Below are positions 1 through 8,196 of a DNA stretch of 28,012 bases, piece after piece. Both the position numbers and the translations under genes were made by a program. This stretch comes from an uncultured Gammaproteobacteria bacterium (lineage in GTDB: Bacteria > Pseudomonadota > Gammaproteobacteria > Arenicellales > Poriferihabitantaceae): assembly GCA_938021685.1 (NCBI GenBank), contig CALIFM010000079.1, positions 1 to 28,012 on the forward strand, written 5' to 3'. Under the pieces are notes generated by a model that saw only the letters and a program-made list of their open reading frames with translations, did no database searches and was not told the DNA's origin. Each line of letters opens with the position of its first letter. The stretch's first letter is position 1.

Positions 1-948
1 GATCAAGCCCTGTGGGATGAAGTGCAAGAAACCACCAACCAGCGTGAGCGTACATCAATCACTAAACACACACCCTTTTTGCTGAAAGGCAAGCTTCGGC
101 ATCATCAGGGCTATGCCATGAGCCCTTCTACCTCGCAAAAGAAGATTCGTGGCAAGGGCACATACATTAAGCATATACGTTATTACGTCAGCCAGAAGGC
201 CATCAAACAAGGCTATGCCAATTGCAAGCTTAAGTCGGTCAATGCTATTCAAGTTGAGCAGTTAGTGAGTGCGGTGCTAAATCAACAAATCCTTGAACAC
301 AGTGATCAACTGGCCTTTGATCAATTTGCAGGCTATCCTAGTCATAAGCAGCATGAGCATTACCGGGCTGTATTGAACAAGGTCACCCTGTCGCTGGATC
401 AGGTTTGTGCGGAGCTAGATACCTCTAGTCTAGAGGCCCTATGCTTTACTTTGCGTCAAGAAGCTATTTGTAAAGAGGCTTCAGATAAAACTGAAGACAA
501 CAGTCATCTAGCCAAGGAAGAACCACCACAACCTAAATTGCATTATAAGCCGGAAGTACAGGCGACCGGCAACACCATACTAGTAACGCTCAATATGCAA
601 ATCAAACGCATCGATGGCAGGCGCTACATTCTTGACGAGAAAGGCAATGACCTCGTTCTACAACAGGCAAAACCCGACCAAGTAATCATTGGAGCGCTTA
701 AACAGGCCTATTTATGGAAGCAGGCTTTTGAGAAAGAGCCCGATCTAAATGCGGTAAAGTTGGCCAAAAGGAAGAACATCAGCTATGCCGTCTTATTACG
801 ACGGGCGCACCTCACTACACTGGCCCCGCTCATTCAGAACAAAATACTGACCGGACAGCTACCGCCGCGCATCAATTTGAAACAGCTAATCGAAGCCAGC
901 GCCATCCTTCATTGGCAAAATCAATTGGATTTCTTGAACCTGGAATAA
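1..948 (+). CDS. Large serine recombinase, C-terminal part (5' end outside window)
   Basis: The reading frame is open to the left edge, so only the last 315 residues are visible and the catalytic serine domain lies outside. The visible part starts at the end of the recombinase domain, then has the LLKGKL...GYAMSP...RYYVSQ segment typical of the DNA-binding 'recombinase' region of large serine recombinases. The zinc-ribbon cysteines found in many relatives are not obvious here. The C-terminus carries the helix-turn-helix block common in proteobacterial members (LAKRKNISYAVLLRRAHL, then a PPRINLKQLIE segment and a W-x-x-Q motif near the end). Such enzymes integrate and excise prophages, integrative elements and islands by recombining att sites. 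It ends about 290 bp from the 3' end of a tRNA-Ser gene and is followed by a terminator. No partner genes are visible. The family call is firm; which element it serves is unknown. Confidence 0.85.
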   Translation, partial: DQALWDEVQETTNQRERTSITKHTPFLLKGKLRHHQGYAMSPSTSQKKIRGKGTYIKHIRYYVSQKAIKQGYANCKLKSVNAIQVEQLVSAVLNQQILEHSDQLAFDQFAGYPSHKQHEHYRAVLNKVTLSLDQVCAELDTSSLEALCFTLRQEAICKEASDKTEDNSHLAKEEPPQPKLHYKPEVQATGNTILVTLNMQIKRIDGRRYILDEKGNDLVLQQAKPDQVIIGALKQAYLWKQAFEKEPDLNAVKLAKRKNISYAVLLRRAHLTTLAPLIQNKILTGQLPPRINLKQLIEASAILHWQNQLDFLNLE

Positions 949-981
949 CACCCAGCACTACAAAGCAGTAACCACAGCAGT

Positions 982-1021
982 AAAAGCCAAGCCGCACTAA
1001 ATAAAGCAGCTTGGCTTTTTT
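982..1021 (+). terminator. Rho-independent terminator after the recombinase gene
   Basis: An 11-bp perfect stem (982-992 pairing with 1009-1019; arms AAAAGCCAAGC and GCTTGGCTTTT) encloses a 16-nt loop, and the right arm runs into a T-run. It lies 33 bp after the recombinase stop codon. The A-run on the left arm means it could also act on transcripts from the other strand. Confidence 0.8.
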
Positions 1022-1133
1022 AGTTAAAGTCAAGTTTCTGCCCCGCGGCTCGCTCCAATCTAGAGGCTCGAGTGTACCTCGCAAAACGGCCTTAGAGACA
1101 AAACCGAGCACAATCTCTAAATCAGGCTATAAT

Positions 1134-1162
1134 AGAGCATCTCCTCAAAACAGAGACGCTCT
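1134..1162 (-). terminator. Hairpin in the tRNA-Ser 3' trailer, possible terminator
   Basis: On the minus strand, AGAGCGTCTC (1162-1153) pairs with GAGATGCTCT (1143-1134) over 10 bp, using one G-U pair and a 9-nt loop. On the plus strand the same position would be an A-C mismatch, so the structure suits the minus-strand transcript. It is followed by ATTATAG, a poor T-run. It lies about 70 nt past the end of tRNA-Ser and may end the csrA/tRNA transcript or protect its 3' end. Confidence 0.4.
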
Positions 1163-1234
1163 ACATCGCCCAAACTGCGCCACTTCGGACGGATAATCGC
1201 TCGTAAGTCCTTGATTAAAAACGCTTTAATTATG

Positions 1235-1328
1235 TGGCGGAGAAGGGGGGATTCGAACCCCCGATAAGGCTATAAACCCTATACTCCCTTAGCAGGGGAG
1301 CGCCTTCAGCCAGCTCGGCCACCTCTCC
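1235..1328 (-). tRNA. tRNA-Ser(GCU)
   Basis: The minus strand gives a 94-nt tRNA with encoded CCA. The 7-bp acceptor stem is GGAGAGG with CTTCTCC (one G-U pair) and the discriminator base is G. The anticodon stem CTCCC...GGGAG presents GCT at 1293-1291, the GCU anticodon for AGC/AGU serine codons. A long variable arm is present, as expected for tRNA-Ser, and the T-loop is GTTCGAATC. It lies 49 bp downstream of csrA on the same strand, the arrangement seen in E. coli and Pseudomonas. Its 3' end faces the serine recombinase gene, the usual orientation for an island inserted at a tRNA. Confidence 0.97.
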
Positions 1329-1377
1329 GAAAACTTACAACCTGCATGTGCTAATACGCAGGCCTTTTAAAACTTAG

Positions 1378-1632
1378 TCAGACATTTCCGATGTTATCGT
1401 TTTCGTCTTCTTCATACTCATCGGCCACTGCTTCGGACACTGCTCCGTCGCCACCTTGCTTAGCCTCTTGCTCATGCTTGATGCGGTAATAAATCTCTTC
1501 TCGGTGCACCGGCACTTCTTTAGGGGCATTGATGCCAATACGTACCTGCGAATCACGCACCCCTAACACAGTCAAGCGGATATCTTCGCCGATATGCACC
1601 GACTCACCAATTCTGCGCGTTAAAATTAGCAC
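1378..1632 (-). CDS. csrA: Carbon storage regulator CsrA/RsmA with an acidic C-terminal tail
   Basis: CsrA is a small dimeric RNA-binding protein that binds GGA motifs near ribosome-binding sites and represses or stabilises mRNAs. The N-terminal core is textbook: MLILTRRIGESVHIGEDI, then VRIGINAPKEVPVHREEIY. The start is GTG (complement of 1630-1632), with AAGGAG (1645-1640) seven bases upstream. The protein has 84 residues instead of the usual 60-65: after the core there is a tail of about 22 residues rich in Glu and Asp (for example DEYEEDENDN), which is not part of the RNA-binding fold. It sits between lysC and tRNA-Ser and has its own strong promoter. Identity is firm; the effect of the tail is unknown. 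Confidence 0.96.
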   Translation of the reverse strand: MLILTRRIGESVHIGEDIRLTVLGVRDSQVRIGINAPKEVPVHREEIYYRIKHEQEAKQGGDGAVSEAVADEYEEDENDNIGNV

Positions 1633-1715
1633 TGTCTCACTCCTTCAGTTACGAACAGCCTTTGTCTGCTCTGGTTGGCTTCAATGCCGCCCTAGTTTTC
1701 ATTATAAGACGGGCG

Positions 1716-1744
1716 ATTATACCCCCATCAATCACAGCCATCAA
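1716..1744 (-). promoter_or_regulatory. Sigma-70-type promoter of csrA
   Basis: On the minus strand TTGATG (1744-1739) is separated by exactly 17 bp from a perfect TATAAT (1721-1716), about 84 bp before the csrA start codon. Another TATAAT occurs at 1706-1701 but without a good -35 box. This suggests csrA (and probably tRNA-Ser) is transcribed independently of lysC. Confidence 0.7.
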
Positions 1745-1842
1745 TCGTAGATTGGTCTAGCTAAACGTATATTTGTGGTTTGCTGTAATCAGTTAAATCC
1801 GTCGCTCTTTTTGCTTAATTATTTAGCTTTTAAACACAACAC

Positions 1843-3057
1843 TTACTTATCTAACTCAAACGCATCATGTAAGGTGCTAACCGCTAAATCCGTATGCTTC
1901 TTGCGTACAGTTACTGATATTTTGATCTCCGACGTAGAAATCATCTGAATATTGATACCTTTTTCTGATAAAGCTTTAAACATATTTGTGGCAATACCCT
2001 CATGCGAGCGCATGCCAATACCTACCACTGAAATTTTAGCAATATCATCATCGGCCACCACATCAGCAGCGCCCAGCTCTTTAGCCAAAGGCTGCAACAA
2101 GGCAATGCTCTTCGCCATATCCGCACCGCCCACCGTGAAGGTAAAGTCTGTTAAGCCCTCGTCACTGATATTCTGGATAATCATGTCCACGTTGATATGC
2201 GCATCAGAAATCACGCCTAAGATCCGATGAGCAATGCCGGGTTTATCTGGCACTGCCCGCACGGTCACTTTGGCTTCGTCTTTACTGGCCGTGATGCCAG
2301 AAATAAGTGGTTGTTCCACAATTTTTTCCTCATCTATAATCAATGTGCCAGGGCCATCTTCAAACGACGACAGCACGCGCAATGGCACATTGTATTTACT
2401 TGCAAACTCCACCGAACGGATTTGCAACACTTTAGCCCCAAGGCTAGCAAGCTCCAGCATTTCTTCAAATGAAATGCGCTCAAGGCGTTTTGCCTTTGGC
2501 ACCACTCGCGGATCAGCAGTGTATACCCCATCCACATCGGTATAAATGCGGCACTCGTCAGCTTTAATTGCCGCTGCCAAAGCCACCGCTGTAGTGTCAG
2601 ATCCACCACGACCTAAGGTGGTGATATTGTTCTCAGCATCCACCCCTTGAAAACCCGCCACCACTGCAACGCGACCTTTATCTAAGTCTTGTTGAATGGG
2701 GCTGGCATCAATGTCCACAATACGCGCTTTACCATGCACATTGTCGGTCAAAATTTTCACCTGAGACCCAGTATAAGAGCGCGCCTCAACCCCAATTTGG
2801 TTGATCGCCATGCACAGCAGCGCAATCGTCACCTGCTCTCCAGTAGAAAGAAGCACATCTAGCTCTCTTGCAGGCGGTGCTTCGTGTAGTTCATTGGCCA
2901 AACACAGCAAGCGATTGGTTTCACCACTCATAGCGGACACCACCACCACCATTTGGTCGCCTGCTTGGGTGCGCGCGGCCACTTTCTGTGCCACCGCTTG
3001 AATGCGCTCCACGCTGCCAACGGAAGTGCCACCGTATTTTTCGACGTATAAGGCCAA
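1843..3057 (-). CDS. lysC: Aspartate kinase LysC
   Basis: It phosphorylates L-aspartate with ATP, the first committed step to lysine/diaminopimelate, threonine and methionine. The N-terminus has the kinase signature KYGGTSVGSVER, followed by VVVSAMSGETNRLL and TLGRGGSDTTAVALAAA, all in the amino-acid-kinase domain (about residues 1-245). Two ACT-type allosteric domains follow (around 265-400), including VDMIIQNISDEG and SVVGIGMRSHEG. The length of 404 matches the single-function class found in Pseudomonas. The start codon is TTG (complement of 3055-3057), with no convincing Shine-Dalgarno sequence, but MALYVEKYGGTSVG aligns with the family N-terminus and no in-frame ATG lies close upstream. 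It lies between alaS and csrA, as in Pseudomonas. Feedback control by lysine and/or threonine is expected from the ACT domains. Confidence 0.96.
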   Translation of the reverse strand: MALYVEKYGGTSVGSVERIQAVAQKVAARTQAGDQMVVVVSAMSGETNRLLCLANELHEAPPARELDVLLSTGEQVTIALLCMAINQIGVEARSYTGSQVKILTDNVHGKARIVDIDASPIQQDLDKGRVAVVAGFQGVDAENNITTLGRGGSDTTAVALAAAIKADECRIYTDVDGVYTADPRVVPKAKRLERISFEEMLELASLGAKVLQIRSVEFASKYNVPLRVLSSFEDGPGTLIIDEEKIVEQPLISGITASKDEAKVTVRAVPDKPGIAHRILGVISDAHINVDMIIQNISDEGLTDFTFTVGGADMAKSIALLQPLAKELGAADVVADDDIAKISVVGIGMRSHEGIATNMFKALSEKGINIQMISTSEIKISVTVRKKHTDLAVSTLHDAFELDK

Positions 3058-3146
3058 AGTATTATGTGTTAATTACAATATCGACCGCGGATTTAAACGT
3101 GTAAGCGCAATAATGTAAAGCAAAAATTAGGAAGGCTTGACTTCAC

Positions 3147-5795
3147 TCAAGTCACCGCTTTGATCGCCTCTACAATCGCTTGCAATGCGGCATCTAAATT
3201 AGCTACCTTGGGCCCGCCACCTTGAGCCATATCCGGCTTGCCGCCGCCGCGGCCGTCCACCAACTCCATGCCCGATTTAATCAAAGTACCAGCTGGCATC
3301 TTTTTACTCAGCTTGTCACTTACCCGCACAATAATGCTGGCTTTACCATCGGTACTGCCGCCCACAATCACCACGCCCTCGCCCGCCTCATGGGCCAACT
3401 TGTCTCTCGCCGCATCCACTGTACCGCGCAATGTTTTAACATCTAGGCCATCCTGACGAACCAACATCACCTTTACACCATTTATATCTTGCAGCTGATC
3501 GCTAGCACCGGTATCACTTGTAATGCCACCTGCTAAAGCTAATTTAGATTGCGCCGCTTTTAAGTTTTTGTCTAAGCCCTTGTTGGCTGTGATCAAAGCC
3601 GCCACTTTGCTTTCAATGTCTTCGGGCTTTGCTTTAAGCAAAGCAGCCAAAAGTTGCACCTGAGCATCTTGCTGTTGCACAGCCTGCAAGGCATCTTCAC
3701 CAGTCAGCACTTCAATACGGCGCACACCAGCAGCAATTCCTGTTTCTGACATTACCTTAAATAAACCAATATCGCCCGTGGCATTCACATGGGTACCGCC
3801 GCATAGTTCCAGCGAATACTCGCCCATTTGCACTACACGCACCTCATCATCGTACTTTTCACCAAACAGTGCGGCTGCACCTTGTTGCTTAGCCTCATCC
3901 AATGCCATATACTGATCGCCAACAGGCAGATTAGCCATCACCTGCTGGTTAACGATATTTTCTACTTGATTCAGCTGCTCAGCATTAACTGGCTCAAAAT
4001 GTGAAAAGTCAAAACGTAAACGTTGTGCCGACACCAACGAGCCTTTTTGCTGCACATGCTCGCCTAATACGTCTTTTAAAGCTTGGTGCAATAAATGCGT
4101 GGCCGAGTGATTAGCTGCACTACGTAAACGGTTACCACTTTGCACTTGAGCCTGCAAGCTCTGCCCTACCTTTATGTTGCCTTGCGCCACCACACCAATG
4201 TGCGCGATTACTTTATTGGCAACATACTGTGTATCAGTTACATCAAACAAGCTACCCTTGTCACTGAGCTGGCCTTCGTCACCCACTTGACCACCGCTTT
4301 CGGCATAAAATGGGGTTTGTGCAAATACCACCATGCCCTGCTCACCCTCAGCAAGTTGTTTGACCTCTGCACCGTCTTTCACCAGCTTTAACACCTTTTC
4401 TGAAGCCGCCAAGCTTTTATATCCAACAAATTTCGTGCTGGGCAACTCAAGGTTTATTTGCGTGTCCATGGTGAACTTTTGCGCCGATCGCGCGCGCGCG
4501 CGCTGTGCCTGCATTGCCGTATCAAAACCTGCTTGATCTAGAGTATACCCCTGCTCACGAGCATAATCAGCGGTTAAATCATAAGGAAAGCCATAGGTAT
4601 CATACAGCTTAAACACCACTTCACCCGGCAACTGCTTCTTACCACTTTTAAGCTTGGCAAACTCATCATCCAAAATTTTAATGCCTTGCTCTAATGTTTC
4701 CAGAAATTTGCTGTTCTCGCGCTTTAAGGTCGCTTCTATCTCGGCCTGCTTTTGCCGCAGTTCAACATAAGTATTCCCCATTTGCACTGCTAGACCTTCC
4801 ACCAACAAGTGCATAAACGGCTTACGCATTCCCTGCTGGTAACCATGGCGAACTGCACGACGAATAATACGCCGCAAGACATAACCCCGCCCTTCGTTCG
4901 AAGGAGTTACTCCGTCAATAATTAAAAACGAACAAGCACGAATATGATCAGCAATCACCCGCAATGATTTATTTTCTTTAGTGGCTTTTACACCCAACAC
5001 CTTTGCCGCATCGCCAATTAAGCTTTCAAACAAATCAATCTCATAATTGCTGTGAACATGTTGCATCACCGCCGCCATGCGCTCAAGGCCCATACCGGTG
5101 TCTACCGAAGGCTTTGGTAAAGGGTTTAGCTTACCGTCGCTATTACGGTTGTACTGCATGAATACCAAATTCCATATCTCCACATAGCGATCGCCATCTT
5201 CCTCAGGCGTGCCGGGTGGTCCACCGGGCACCTCCTCACCATGGTCGTAGAAAATCTCGCTGCAAGGGCCACAAGGGCCGGTATCGCCCATCGCCCAAAA
5301 ATTGTCCTTAGCCCCGATGCGCGATAAGCGTGCTGGGTCCACACCAATTTCCTCAATCCAGATGCGCTCGGCTTCATCGTCTTCATCAAATACAGTGACC
5401 CATAGCTTTTCAGGCGGTAGACCAAACTTTTCAGTTAGCAGTTCCCACGCAAAACCAATCGCTTCTTGCTTGAAATAATCACCAAAACTAAAGTTGCCCA
5501 GCATTTCAAAAAAAGTGTGATGGCGCGCCGTATAGCCCACGTTTTCTAGATCATTGTGCTTACCACCTGCACGCACGCAGCGCTGTGAAGTGACCGCCCG
5601 CTGGTAATCGCGCTTCTCTTCGCCTAAGAAAGTTTCTTTAAACTGCACCATCCCTGCATTGGTAAATAGCAAAGTGGGGTCATTACCGGGCACCAACGGA
5701 CTACTGGCCACGGCCCTGTGCCCCTGTTTTTCAAAAAAATCAATAAAGGTTTGGCGAATTTCGGCTGTTTTCATCTTTACACTTTGGTCATTCAT
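3147..5795 (-). CDS. alaS: Alanine--tRNA ligase
   Basis: It charges tRNA-Ala and clears mischarged Ser/Gly in the cytoplasm. At 882 residues it is near the usual 875. Seen in order: the class II catalytic domain with GMVQFKETFLG (about 48-58) and DTGMGLERM (232-240); the tRNA-recognition region; the editing domain with the zinc motif HSATH (563-567) and CGGTH (665-669); and a C-terminal region ending in a Gly-rich segment (GRGGGKPDMAQGGG) and the C-Ala domain. The ATG used here overlaps the end of recX by 8 bp. A second in-frame ATG seven codons later (MKTAEIRQ, complement of 5772-5774) matches the usual family N-terminus better and could be the real start. A 15-nt alternating CG tract lies inside the gene. 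Probably co-transcribed with recA-recX. Confidence 0.98.
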   Translation of the reverse strand: MNDQSVKMKTAEIRQTFIDFFEKQGHRAVASSPLVPGNDPTLLFTNAGMVQFKETFLGEEKRDYQRAVTSQRCVRAGGKHNDLENVGYTARHHTFFEMLGNFSFGDYFKQEAIGFAWELLTEKFGLPPEKLWVTVFDEDDEAERIWIEEIGVDPARLSRIGAKDNFWAMGDTGPCGPCSEIFYDHGEEVPGGPPGTPEEDGDRYVEIWNLVFMQYNRNSDGKLNPLPKPSVDTGMGLERMAAVMQHVHSNYEIDLFESLIGDAAKVLGVKATKENKSLRVIADHIRACSFLIIDGVTPSNEGRGYVLRRIIRRAVRHGYQQGMRKPFMHLLVEGLAVQMGNTYVELRQKQAEIEATLKRENSKFLETLEQGIKILDDEFAKLKSGKKQLPGEVVFKLYDTYGFPYDLTADYAREQGYTLDQAGFDTAMQAQRARARSAQKFTMDTQINLELPSTKFVGYKSLAASEKVLKLVKDGAEVKQLAEGEQGMVVFAQTPFYAESGGQVGDEGQLSDKGSLFDVTDTQYVANKVIAHIGVVAQGNIKVGQSLQAQVQSGNRLRSAANHSATHLLHQALKDVLGEHVQQKGSLVSAQRLRFDFSHFEPVNAEQLNQVENIVNQQVMANLPVGDQYMALDEAKQQGAAALFGEKYDDEVRVVQMGEYSLELCGGTHVNATGDIGLFKVMSETGIAAGVRRIEVLTGEDALQAVQQQDAQVQLLAALLKAKPEDIESKVAALITANKGLDKNLKAAQSKLALAGGITSDTGASDQLQDINGVKVMLVRQDGLDVKTLRGTVDAARDKLAHEAGEGVVIVGGSTDGKASIIVRVSDKLSKKMPAGTLIKSGMELVDGRGGGKPDMAQGGGPKVANLDAALQAIVEAIKAVT
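4489..4503. repeat. Alternating CG dinucleotide tract inside alaS
   Basis: Fifteen bases of strictly alternating C and G encode an Arg-Ala-Arg-Ala stretch (about residues 432-437) in the linker before the editing domain. Such tracts can adopt Z-DNA and are prone to slippage, but the reading frame is intact. Confidence 0.7.
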
Positions 5796-6264
5796 CTAAG
5801 CCACCTGCGCGTTCAATCGCGAGATGAATTTGGTCACTACTAAATCCGCGCTGTTGCAAAAAACGAGCTTGTTTGGCCCACGCTTTATAGTCTTCTGGTT
5901 TGTCTTCACCGTATTTACGCTCACGTATTTCACACAAGCGGTCCACCCACTGTGACTGGTAAGGCTCCATTGCTCGCGTAATCAACTCACTATCCAGATT
6001 ATGTCCATTGAGTTCACTGCGCAAGCGCAGTGGGCCAATACCTCTATTAAAACGCGTGCGACACAGCATATCAGCAAAGCGCTCGTCATTGACATAATCT
6101 TCGGCCACTAAAAAGGCCATCAAACGCGCATGCTCGACCTCATCTTGATCACCTTCGCAAGCTTCTAGTAATTTATCGCCTAACTCTTTAATGCTGTGCT
6201 CACGCCGTGCTAAGGCTGCAATTGCCTTATGCCATAAGCGCTTATAAGTTTTGGACTGCGCCAC
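5788..6264 (-). CDS. recX: Regulatory protein RecX
   Basis: RecX binds RecA filaments and inhibits recombinase and coprotease activity. The 158-residue protein has the all-helical three-repeat layout of the family: an N-terminal AIAALARREHSIKELGDKL segment, a central YVNDERFADMLCRTRFNRGIGPLRL motif region (the most conserved part), and a C-terminal QARFLQQRGFSSDQI repeat. The start is GTG (complement of 6262-6264) with only a weak AGG upstream. It begins 23 bp after recA and its stop overlaps the alaS start by 8 bp, so translation of alaS may be coupled to it. Expression is probably by read-through from recA. Confidence 0.95.
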   Translation of the reverse strand: MAQSKTYKRLWHKAIAALARREHSIKELGDKLLEACEGDQDEVEHARLMAFLVAEDYVNDERFADMLCRTRFNRGIGPLRLRSELNGHNLDSELITRAMEPYQSQWVDRLCEIRERKYGEDKPEDYKAWAKQARFLQQRGFSSDQIHLAIERAGGLDE

Positions 6265-6287
6265 TGCCTAGCGCTCAACAAGCCAGC

Positions 6288-7382
6288 TTAAGCCTCGGCT
6301 TCAGTCTCACCTACAGCTTCATTTGCACTTGCTGCCGCTTCAGCTTCAGCCTTTTTCGCGGCTTCACCTTCAGGATCAGGAATCAATCCCTTGGCTTTGC
6401 GTAATTTAAGCTCCAGTTCTTCAGCCACAGCAGAATTATCCTTTAAATACTGGCGGCAGTTATCTTTACCTTGGCCAATTCGCTCATCACCATAGCTGTA
6501 CCAAGAGCCCGACTTTTCCACCAGTTTCTCTTCTACACCCATGTCAATCAGTTCACCTTCTTTAGAGATGCCCTCGTTATAAAGAATATCAAACTCAGTT
6601 TGCTTAAACGGCGGCGCCACCTTGTTCTTCACTACCTTCACACGAGTGTGGTTACCCATAATTTCGTCGCCTTTTTTGAGCGCGCCAATACGGCGGATAT
6701 CCAAGCGTACAGACGAATAGAACTTCAGTGCATTACCGCCCGTCGTCGTTTCAGGGCTACCAAACATCACGCCAATTTTCATTCGGATTTGGTTGATAAA
6801 AATCACCAAGGTGTTCGAGCGCTTAATATTGCCCGTTAATTTACGCAGCGCTTGCGACATCAAACGTGCTTGCAAGCCCATGTGCCAATCACCCATGTCG
6901 CCTTCAATTTCAGCTTTAGGGGTCAAAGCTGCCACCGAGTCCACCACCAAAATATCAACTGCGCCTGAGCGCACCAGCATGTCAGTAATCTCTAAGGCTT
7001 GTTCACCTGTATCAGGCTGCGACACTAGTAGATCATCCAAGTTAACACCTAGCTTTTCAGCGTAGGCTGGATCCAGCGCGTGCTCGGCATCTACAAAGGC
7101 TGCTGTGCCGCCCATTTTCTGGCACTCAGCAATGGTGGATAAAGTCAACGTGGTCTTACCTGAAGACTCAGGCCCGTAGATTTCCACCACACGTCCCTTA
7201 GGCAAGCCGCCCAAGCCGAGCGCAACATCCAAACCAATCGAACCCGTAGAGATTGCATCAATCTCTTGCTTGGCGCCCTCATCACCTAAGCGCATCACCG
7301 AACCTGTACCAAATTGGCGCTCAATTTGGCTTAGAGCCGCTTCCAGTGCTTTGCTGCGGTTGTCGTCTGTTGTTTTGCTCAT
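6288..7382 (-). CDS. recA: Recombinase RecA
   Basis: RecA forms ATP-dependent filaments on single-stranded DNA, drives strand exchange, and triggers LexA-type self-cleavage. At 364 residues it has the usual length. The Walker A motif GPESSGKTT lies at residues 70-78. The Walker B region DILVVDSVAAL follows, then the L1/L2 loop segments around GDWHMGLQARLMSQALRK and FINQIRMKIGVMFGSPETT. The C-terminal tail is acidic and alanine-rich (EAEAAASANEAVGETEAEA), typical of gammaproteobacterial RecA. It is the first gene of the recA-recX-alaS block. The 98-bp upstream gap contains a possible promoter but no E. coli-type LexA box. Confidence 0.99.
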   Translation of the reverse strand: MSKTTDDNRSKALEAALSQIERQFGTGSVMRLGDEGAKQEIDAISTGSIGLDVALGLGGLPKGRVVEIYGPESSGKTTLTLSTIAECQKMGGTAAFVDAEHALDPAYAEKLGVNLDDLLVSQPDTGEQALEITDMLVRSGAVDILVVDSVAALTPKAEIEGDMGDWHMGLQARLMSQALRKLTGNIKRSNTLVIFINQIRMKIGVMFGSPETTTGGNALKFYSSVRLDIRRIGALKKGDEIMGNHTRVKVVKNKVAPPFKQTEFDILYNEGISKEGELIDMGVEEKLVEKSGSWYSYGDERIGQGKDNCRQYLKDNSAVAEELELKLRKAKGLIPDPEGEAAKKAEAEAAASANEAVGETEAEA

Positions 7383-7427
7383 ATTTATGGCTCGCTATTT
7401 AAATTTTAGTTACGTAAGATGTAGCAA

Positions 7428-7457
7428 ATTATCCCATATCAGCCGCACGGATGTTAG
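7428..7457 (-). promoter_or_regulatory. Possible recA promoter, without a visible SOS box
   Basis: On the minus strand CTAACA (7457-7452), an 18-bp spacer and GATAAT (7433-7428) give a moderate sigma-70 match, about 46 bp before the recA start. No CTGT or ACAG tetramer occurs between 7383 and 7480, so no CTGT-N8-ACAG LexA operator can be placed here. Confidence 0.4.
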
Positions 7458-7480
7458 GCTTGATTACGCCTTACTATCAA

Positions 7481-8194
7481 TTACCAGCTAATCGTTTCGT
7501 TTGTTTGTTCGCTCAGCATAGCCAGCCACTTTTGATGCTCTGCTAGCTCTTTTGCATTGGCCTCTGTCACCTTAATCGGTACGCGGTTACTATCTAAGCG
7601 CTGCACAACGCTCGCCTCACTGCCGTCGCTGTTTTCTTCACCATCGCCAAGCAAGTTAAGCTGACCACCCGTCATGCGCAAATACACATCGGCCAAAATC
7701 TCAGAATCCAACAAGGCCCCATGAAAAGTACGGTGCGCATTTTCCACATGGTAGCGCTGGCACAAGGCATCTAAGCTGTTGCGCTGCCCAGGGTGCATTT
7801 CGCGCGCAAGGCCCAAAGTATCCAGCACTTGGCAGTACACACTCATCGGACCAAGGTTCTTATTCAGTAAGCTTAACTCATGGTCCAAAAATCCTAGGTC
7901 AAACGCTGCATTATGAATGATCAAAGTTGCGCCGCGCACATACTCAATAAAGTCAGCCGCAATTGCCGCAAAGGTAGGATTGTCTTGCAAGTCTGCTAGC
8001 GTATAGCCATGCACGTTGGCCGCGCCTTCATCTACTTCACGCTCAGGGTTGATAAACTGCTGATAGTTATTGCCCGTCAAACGACGCTCGACCAGTTCTA
8101 CGCAGCCAATTTCGATAATTTTATGTCCTTGCTTGGGTTCCAAGCCTGTGGTTTCGGTGTCCAGCACCACATAGCGTGTTTGGTCAGCTTGCAT
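7481..8194 (-). CDS. dnaQ: DNA polymerase III epsilon subunit (3'-5' proofreading exonuclease)
   Basis: It removes misincorporated nucleotides within the replicative polymerase core. The DEDDh exonuclease residues are all present: Asp12 and Glu14 in LDTETTG, Asp99 in HNAAFDLGFLD, and His158 and Asp163 in HRTFHGALLDSE. Just after the catalytic domain, QLNLL (about 178-182) resembles a sliding-clamp binding motif, at the position where E. coli DnaQ has its clamp motif. The C-terminal tail that binds the alpha subunit follows. At 237 residues the length is normal. It starts 2 bp after rnhA on the same strand, so the two are very likely co-transcribed, unlike E. coli where they diverge. Confidence 0.96.
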   Translation of the reverse strand: MQADQTRYVVLDTETTGLEPKQGHKIIEIGCVELVERRLTGNNYQQFINPEREVDEGAANVHGYTLADLQDNPTFAAIAADFIEYVRGATLIIHNAAFDLGFLDHELSLLNKNLGPMSVYCQVLDTLGLAREMHPGQRNSLDALCQRYHVENAHRTFHGALLDSEILADVYLRMTGGQLNLLGDGEENSDGSEASVVQRLDSNRVPIKVTEANAKELAEHQKWLAMLSEQTNETISW

Positions 8195-8196
8195 TA

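Noticed and set aside
1128..1133. Perfect TATAAT on the plus strand between the recombinase and tRNA-Ser, suggesting a promoter or small RNA
   Set aside because: There is no matching -35 box and no gene downstream on that strand; the bases are the complement of the ATTATA tail following the tRNA-trailer hairpin.
3222..4536. Several plus-strand ORFs of 60-90 codons inside alaS, and similar ones inside lysC, recA, aroC and the S9 gene
   Set aside because: They are antisense shadows of strongly conserved genes, with no ribosome-binding sites or recognisable products.
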